Of a stretch of DNA of 64,000 bases, positions 59,415 through 64,000 are shown one piece after another (position 1 is the stretch's first letter; the number at the start of each line of letters is the position of its first letter). This DNA is from JAQGMV01 sp035525455 (GTDB lineage Bacteria; Pseudomonadota; Gammaproteobacteria; Burkholderiales; SG8-41). Location: assembly GCA_035525455.1 (NCBI GenBank), contig DATLEF010000174.1, positions 1-64,000 of the forward strand. The letters run 5' to 3'. The position numbers and the translations under genes were made by a program. Below the pieces are notes generated by a model, which was given only the letters and a program-made list of their open reading frames with translations, was not told the DNA's origin and ran no database searches.

Positions 59415-61346
59415 ATGGAATACAGCATACAGGACGTGTCCGGTCTTCTGGGTATACCGATCCAGAAGCTGCGCCGTTGGGACGAACAGGGCGTCCTGGT
59501 CGCTCTGCGGACGTCCGGCGGGCATCGCCGCTATTCGAAGGAGCTCATCGACCGGCTCGCCGCATCGGGTTTGAGCGCAAGCGCGGAAAAAACATCGCAG
59601 GAGCTCGCGACCGTGAAGCGCGCTCTCGCCGAGAAACGCCGCATCATTCAGCTGCTGCTCGAAAGCGAGAACCGCTACCGCGATCTGGTCGAGACCTCGC
59701 ACGATCTCATCTGGGCCACCGACTCGCAGGGCCGTTTCACGTACCTCAATACCGCCGCGCAGGACATTTTCGGGCTCGCGCCCAAAGACCTCATAGGGCG
59801 CTGCTTCTTTAATTTCGAGGCCGGCGCGGCGCACATCGCCAACCGCCGTTTTCTCGCAACGCTGCGCAAGGGCGGAGAGGTCAAGAACTATGTGACGCAC
59901 GTGTTGACCGCAGGCGGCGAAAACCGCTGGATCGGCATCAACGCCCGTCTCACGCACGACGAAAATGGCGACGTGCTCGGCATACGCGGCACGGCCCGCG
60001 ACATTACCGAGCAGCACCTCGCCACGCAGCGCATCGAACATCTCGCGCTTCACGACCCGCTCACCGACCTCCCCAACCGTCACGCGCTGCAGATCCGCAT
60101 CGAGCAGGCGCTCGGTGAGGACGCAGTCGGCGCACTCATCTTTTTCGACATCGATCACTTCAAGTACGTCAACGACAACTTTGGTCATCGCTCCGGCGAT
60201 CAGCTGATCGTGGGCGTTGGCAGCGTCTTGCGCGACATCACCCGCCCCTGCCACGGCGAGCTTTACCGGCTGGGCGGGGATGAATTTGCAATCCATCTGC
60301 CGGACGCCCTGCGCAAGCACGCGAAGGAAACTGCCGAAAGCGCGCTCGACGCCGTCCGGCACTACCGTTTTCACGCGAGCGACCAGCGCATCGTGTCCAA
60401 TCTCTCGGTCTCCGCCGGTATTGCGCTCTATCCGTTCCACGGCAGCGATGTGCCGGGCCTTTTCTCCAACGTCGACATTTCGATGTATCAGGCGAAAGAG
60501 CTGGGCCGCAATCGTTACGTGCTGTTCGATCAGGCATCCGATAACCTGCGCAGCACGCATAAGCGCATCCATTGGGCCAAGCGTCTGCGCGATGCGCTCG
60601 ACGAGGACCGCATCACGCTTTTTGCGCAGCCGGTCGTGCGCTTGAGCGATCAGAAAACGGTGCATCACGAAGTCCTCGTGCGGCTGCGTGACGATGCGGG
60701 CGGCCTCATCATGCCGTCGACCTTCATCGAGCTGGCCGAGTCGCTCTCACTGATCCAGGAAATCGATTATCAGGTGGTCGACAAGCTGCTCGCATTCATG
60801 CGCGAGCACGATCAGATCGGCCGCAAGGTGCGTTACTTCGTGAACCTGTCGCGGGTCTCGATTTCGGACCAACGCTGGATCAGGCGCTTCGTGTCGCTGC
60901 TGAAGACGAGCAGCATCGATCCGAGCCAGCTCGTTTTCGAGATCACGGAAACGGCGGCGATGTCCGAAATCGACGTGACGCTCACGTTCATCAACAAGCT
61001 GAAGGACATGGGTTGCCGTTTCGCTCTCGACGATTTCGGCGCCGGTTTCAGCTCCTTCTACTATCTCAAGCGCTTCGAAGTCGATTACCTCAAGATCGAC
61101 GGGAGCTTCATCCGCGACCTGGCGACGGACGAAGGAAGCCGTCTATTCGTGCGCGCGTTGAACGACGTGGCGCAGGGGCTTTCGAAGCAGGTCGTCGCGG
61201 AATGGATCGAATCGCCGGAGGTGCTGAAGCTGCTCGTGCAAATGGGCGTGCAGTTCGGCCAGGGTTATCTCTTCCGCAAGCCCGTGCCCATCGAAGAGAC
61301 GCTCGTGCTTCCCGCTTCTCGCGTATTGCAGGCTCGCATCGGCTGA
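59415..61346 (+). CDS. MerR-HTH/PAS/GGDEF/EAL composite c-di-GMP protein (RpfR-like position)
   Basis: A 643-residue cytoplasmic protein with four modules: a MerR-type winged helix at 1-52 (SIQDVSGLLGIPIQKLRRWD, SGGHRRYSKE), a helix, a PAS domain about 83-200, GGDEF about 205-372 with intact GGDEF at 287-291, and EAL about 385-635 with the motif as EVLVRL (419-424) and catalytic residues Asn477, Glu509, Asp539/540, Lys560, Glu596. No RxxD inhibitory site precedes GGDEF. Both c-di-GMP synthesis and hydrolysis look possible. It follows the rpfF-type gene by 133 bp, the place of the BDSF receptor RpfR, but has a DNA-binding-type N-terminus instead of RpfR's FI domain. Confidence 0.88.
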   Translation: MEYSIQDVSGLLGIPIQKLRRWDEQGVLVALRTSGGHRRYSKELIDRLAASGLSASAEKTSQELATVKRALAEKRRIIQLLLESENRYRDLVETSHDLIWATDSQGRFTYLNTAAQDIFGLAPKDLIGRCFFNFEAGAAHIANRRFLATLRKGGEVKNYVTHVLTAGGENRWIGINARLTHDENGDVLGIRGTARDITEQHLATQRIEHLALHDPLTDLPNRHALQIRIEQALGEDAVGALIFFDIDHFKYVNDNFGHRSGDQLIVGVGSVLRDITRPCHGELYRLGGDEFAIHLPDALRKHAKETAESALDAVRHYRFHASDQRIVSNLSVSAGIALYPFHGSDVPGLFSNVDISMYQAKELGRNRYVLFDQASDNLRSTHKRIHWAKRLRDALDEDRITLFAQPVVRLSDQKTVHHEVLVRLRDDAGGLIMPSTFIELAESLSLIQEIDYQVVDKLLAFMREHDQIGRKVRYFVNLSRVSISDQRWIRRFVSLLKTSSIDPSQLVFEITETAAMSEIDVTLTFINKLKDMGCRFALDDFGAGFSSFYYLKRFEVDYLKIDGSFIRDLATDEGSRLFVRALNDVAQGLSKQVVAEWIESPEVLKLLVQMGVQFGQGYLFRKPVPIEETLVLPASRVLQARIG

Positions 61347-61406
61347 TATCGTCGGTCGCCGGCGCGCGCCCCTCCAGGCGCGGATGTCGCATGCGAGCGT
61401 AGGCGC

Positions 61407-61976
61407 TCACGGCGCAGTCCATTCCCCCCGTACGATTTTTTCGGCCCAGAAAAGGCCCGTGATCGCCTTGGGTTCGGTGATTCGCCCCTGCCTCACCCAC
61501 TCGACCGCTTCATCGATCGTAAGCTCGAAGACTTCGAGGAACTCATCGTCGTCCAGGGCGTGCCCGACGTGCGTGAGGTTGCGCGCGAGGTAAATCTCGA
61601 TGTGCTCGTCCGCGAATCCGATGCAGGGATGAAGCGTCCCGAGGTGGTGCCACTCTCCGGCTTCGTAGCCGCACTCCTCCTTCAGCTCGCGCTGCGCCGT
61701 GCGGAGCGGCTCTTCTCCCGGATCGATCTTGCCTGCAGGCAGCTCGATGAAATGGCGCCGCAGCGGATAACGGAACTGGCGCTCGAAGAGGAGAGTGCGC
61801 TCGTCCACGAAGGCGAGCACGGTTACAGCGCCGGGGTGCTCTATGTACTCGCGCGTCGCCAGGCGGCCGTTGGGCAGGCGGACCGTATCGACACGCACGT
61901 GCAGCAGGTTGCCGTCGAAGACACCGCGCGAAGAGACCGTGGATTCGGTGAAATCTTCCGGCTGCGATTTACTCAT
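61407..61976 (-). CDS. NUDIX hydrolase, ADP-ribose pyrophosphatase-like
   Basis: A 189-residue hydrolase with a perfect Nudix box, G-x5-E-x7-REUxEExGU, in GKIDPGEEPLRTAQRELKEE, preceded by FIELPA. The length and the FERQFRYPLRRHF segment match the ADP-ribose pyrophosphatase (NudF) group. The start at 61976 is supported by GGAG upstream; an extension to 62009 has none. It lies downstream of nuoN on the same strand, as in many betaproteobacteria. Confidence 0.92.
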   Translation of the reverse strand: MSKSQPEDFTESTVSSRGVFDGNLLHVRVDTVRLPNGRLATREYIEHPGAVTVLAFVDERTLLFERQFRYPLRRHFIELPAGKIDPGEEPLRTAQRELKEECGYEAGEWHHLGTLHPCIGFADEHIEIYLARNLTHVGHALDDDEFLEVFELTIDEAVEWVRQGRITEPKAITGLFWAEKIVRGEWTAP

Positions 61977-62039
61977 GCCTGGACTCCGTTCGTCGGCATC
62001 ACCGAACAAACTCTAAGCTGATCGAAGAGATTCACTGAA

Positions 62040-62145
62040 TGTGCTTATAGCGGCGGTAGCCGTTTAAGGGTGACTTATCATCGTGGTTCTTATGTGCATA
62101 TAGCGGCGGTAGCCGCTTAAGGGGTGACTTATCATCGTGGTTCTT
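62040..62145. repeat. Two-copy 53-bp tandem repeat abutting the nuoN stop
   Basis: Copy 1 is 62040-62092 and copy 2 is 62093-62145; they differ by two substitutions and one G insertion. Each contains a hairpin AGCGGC-GGTA-GCCGCT (one G:T pair in copy 1). The second copy ends at the first base of the nuoN stop codon. There is no T-run, so it is not a standard terminator. Confidence 0.85.
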
Positions 62146-63599
62146 CACAGTGACGCCTGGATCGAGTACAGGCAGAGCGCCATCAGCGGCTGCGGCACGA
62201 TGCCGAACAGGAGCACCGCAGCCCCGTTCAGACTCATCAGCACCTTGACGTCGCCGTCTGGGGTGATCGGTGCCGTATCCTGCGGCGCATCGAAGTACAT
62301 GAGCTTGACCAGGCGCAGGTAGTAGAAGGCCCCCACCACGGAGAACAACACGGCAACGACGGCGACGCCGATAAAACCAACGCTCAGCACTGACTGCAGG
62401 ACGGCGAGCTTCGCATAGAACCCGACGGTAGGTGGAATGCCGGTCATCGAGAACATGATGAGAAGCATGATGAAGGCGTACCAGGGACTGCGCTGGTTGA
62501 GGCCCTTGAAGTCGTCCAGCCTGTCGGCCTCGAAGCCGCTGCGCGAGAGCAGGAGCAGCATGCCGAACGCGCCGAGGTTCGTCAGGACATAGACCACCAT
62601 ATAGAACATCGCAGCGCTGAAGCCGTTGGCGTCGCCGGCGAGCGCGCCCAGAAGAACGAACCCCATGTGCGAGATCGTGGAATAGGCGAGCATGCGTTTG
62701 AGATTGGTCTGCACGATCGCCGTCACGTTGCCGATGACGAGGGACAGGACGGCCATCACGGTCAGCATTTGCTGCCACTCGATGACGAGCACATCCGCGC
62801 CCAGCGCCTGAGCGAGCAGCCTTACCAGGAGCGCGAACCCCGCGAGCTTGGGCGCGGTGCTCACGAACAGCGTGACGGCGCTCGGCGCACCATGGTAGAC
62901 GTCGGGGACCCACATGTGAAACGGCACGACACCCAGCTCGAAGCCGATACCCGCGACGATGAAGACGAGGCCAAAAATGAGCACCGCATTGCGTGGACCG
63001 ACCGCGCCTTCGCCGATGATTTGCGCGAGCTCCGTGATCTCGAGCGTGCCTGTGGCGCCGTAAATCATCGACATGCCGTAAAGCAGCATGCCGGACGCCA
63101 GGGCGCCGAGGACGAAGTACTTCATTGCAGCCTCGGTCGCAACGGCCGAATCGCGCTGCAGCGCTACCATAGCGTAGGTCGAAAGCATCATGAGCTCGAG
63201 TCCGAGATACAGGACGAGCAGATGATTGGCCGAGACCATGACCATCATGCCGAGCGTTGCGAAAAGCACGAGCGCGAAGAACTCGCCCCGGAATAGGCCG
63301 CGCGCCGCGGCATAGGGCCGCGCGTAGGCGAGCACCAGCATGATCGTGAGGCAGATGAAGAGCTTCAGCACGCCCGACATGAGGTCGCCTACGAACATGC
63401 CGCTGAACGTATAGACCGGCTCGGGGCGCGACCAGGCCAAGATGAGGAACACGCAGCCGATGAGCGACGCCTGAGTGAGCCCGTAGGTGACGATCCGGTT
63501 CTCATCGCTCACGAAAAGATCCGCGATCAGCACGACGCACACTGCGAGCAGTAGAAAAAGCTCGGGAAACGCGGGCCACAGAGGCTGAATGAACTGCAT
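62145..63599 (-). CDS. nuoN: NADH-quinone oxidoreductase subunit N (NuoN)
   Basis: A 484-residue antiporter-like proton-channel subunit of respiratory complex I, about 14 helices. The recognisable run is LVLYLGLELMMLSTYAMVAL near residue 130 with the conserved Glu of helix 5, then VPFHMWVPDVYHGAPSAVTLF (catalytic Lys/His/Pro region) and RMLAYSTISHMGFVL. The length is normal. It is 13 bp downstream of nuoM and is the last nuo gene, followed by the tandem repeat and NUDIX gene. Confidence 0.96.
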   Translation of the reverse strand: MQFIQPLWPAFPELFLLLAVCVVLIADLFVSDENRIVTYGLTQASLIGCVFLILAWSRPEPVYTFSGMFVGDLMSGVLKLFICLTIMLVLAYARPYAAARGLFRGEFFALVLFATLGMMVMVSANHLLVLYLGLELMMLSTYAMVALQRDSAVATEAAMKYFVLGALASGMLLYGMSMIYGATGTLEITELAQIIGEGAVGPRNAVLIFGLVFIVAGIGFELGVVPFHMWVPDVYHGAPSAVTLFVSTAPKLAGFALLVRLLAQALGADVLVIEWQQMLTVMAVLSLVIGNVTAIVQTNLKRMLAYSTISHMGFVLLGALAGDANGFSAAMFYMVVYVLTNLGAFGMLLLLSRSGFEADRLDDFKGLNQRSPWYAFIMLLIMFSMTGIPPTVGFYAKLAVLQSVLSVGFIGVAVVAVLFSVVGAFYYLRLVKLMYFDAPQDTAPITPDGDVKVLMSLNGAAVLLFGIVPQPLMALCLYSIQASL

Positions 63600-63612
63600 G
63601 TTCGTGGTTTCC

Positions 63613-64000
63613 TCAGGGGGCCGACAGCTTGCCTTGCATCACGTGTGCGATGAGATCGTCGACGGCAACGTGCAGCACTTCCGCAAAAGGCGCGGGATAG
63701 AGACCCATCCACAAGACGACAATCGCAAGCAGGCCCAGCACCAGAAACTCCCGCAGATTGATGTCCTGTAAATGGGCGACGTGCGTATTCGCCACCGCTC
63801 CGAAGATGACCCGCTTGTACATCCAGAGCGTGTAGGCGGCACCAAAAACCAGTGTGGTTGCAGCCGCGAACGCGTACCAGAAGTTGGCCTTGACCGAGCC
63901 CAGCACCACCAGGAACTCACCGACGAAACCGCTCGTCCCCGGCAAGCCCGAATTCGCCATCGCGAAGAGCATGAAAAGGGCCGCAAACACGGGCATGCGG
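63613..64000 (-). CDS. nuoM: NADH-quinone oxidoreductase subunit M (NuoM), 3' part
   Basis: The last 128 or so codons of NuoM, another antiporter-like complex I subunit; the frame is open to the right edge, so the start is outside. Visible features are MANSGLPGTSGFVGEFLVVLG (conserved loop-helix with Glu) and helices around VFGAAYTLWMYKRVIFG and FLVLGLLAIVVLWMGLYP. It continues the nuo operon directly upstream of nuoN. Confidence 0.95.
   Translation of the reverse strand, partial: RMPVFAALFMLFAMANSGLPGTSGFVGEFLVVLGSVKANFWYAFAAATTLVFGAAYTLWMYKRVIFGAVANTHVAHLQDINLREFLVLGLLAIVVLWMGLYPAPFAEVLHVAVDDLIAHVMQGKLSAP

Noticed and set aside
62040..62145. Tandem repeat considered as a minimal CRISPR
   Set aside because: The two copies are directly adjacent with no spacer, and no cas genes are present.
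1..64000. tRNA or rRNA genes
   Set aside because: I saw no sequence with cloverleaf features or rRNA-like stretches, but by eye a single tRNA could be missed; a covariance-model scan would decide.

Overview
The window reads as a GC-rich chromosomal segment of a betaproteobacterium, most likely Burkholderiales-like. Evidence: TctAB permeases with Bug-family solute receptors, paired molybdenum hydroxylases, DUF6279 and glycine-zipper lipoproteins, and complex I genes of proteobacterial type. The species cannot be named. I saw no tRNA, rRNA, CRISPR array, prophage or transposase. Genes are dense on both strands.

Layout. 0-10 kb: the end of a lytic transglycosylase, two small exported proteins (one EF-hand), an exported methyltransferase, a LigI-like amidohydrolase, TctA/TctB with a fumarylacetoacetase-family enzyme, a nucleotide-exchange-type carrier, a Lys/Met-rich exported peptide, and a Tat-exported molybdopterin enzyme with its cytochrome b. 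10-23 kb: mostly housekeeping and metabolic singletons (aldo/keto reductase, VWA protein, HAD dehalogenase, lipoproteins, aminotransferase, an SDR lacking the usual catalytic residues, D-2-hydroxyacid dehydrogenase, cysteine desulfurase, a split aconitase-family dehydratase, a TPR protein). 23-29 kb: ethanolamine-type permease, ATP-grasp ligase, an IorAB-type molybdenum hydroxylase, and a TauD-type dioxygenase.

29.5-46.8 kb holds a long minus-strand catabolic cluster. It encodes a signal-less NMT1-like protein, two paralogous alpha/beta hydrolases, two Bug receptors (one frameshifted), two creatinase/prolidase-fold enzymes with altered metal sites, a 2-oxoacid dehydrogenase E1alpha/E1beta/E2 without E3, an amidohydrolase, a hydroxyisobutyrate-dehydrogenase-like enzyme, an ornithine-cyclodeaminase-like enzyme and an FMN 2-hydroxyacid oxidase. 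A divergent FadR-type regulator sits at its head, with a perfect palindromic operator candidate in between. The plausible logic is uptake, hydrolysis, oxidation to a 2-oxoacid, then oxidative decarboxylation to an acyl-CoA. The substrate is unknown.

47-55.9 kb: MFS/spermidine-synthase fusion, threonine-dehydratase-family enzyme, a second IorAB-type pair, YdcH, DsbB, ArfB, cytochrome b561 and YceI. 55.9-61.4 kb: a probable diffusible-signal-factor (DSF) module. It has an RpfF-type synthase, a downstream MerR-HTH/PAS/GGDEF/EAL protein in the position of the BDSF receptor RpfR, and a divergent acyltransferase/acyl-ACP-synthetase that could recycle the fatty acid. The right edge has a NUDIX hydrolase, a 53-bp tandem repeat, nuoN and the 3' part of nuoM.

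Dispersed palindromic repeats occur at about 20.3, 29.3-29.5 and 39.4 kb.
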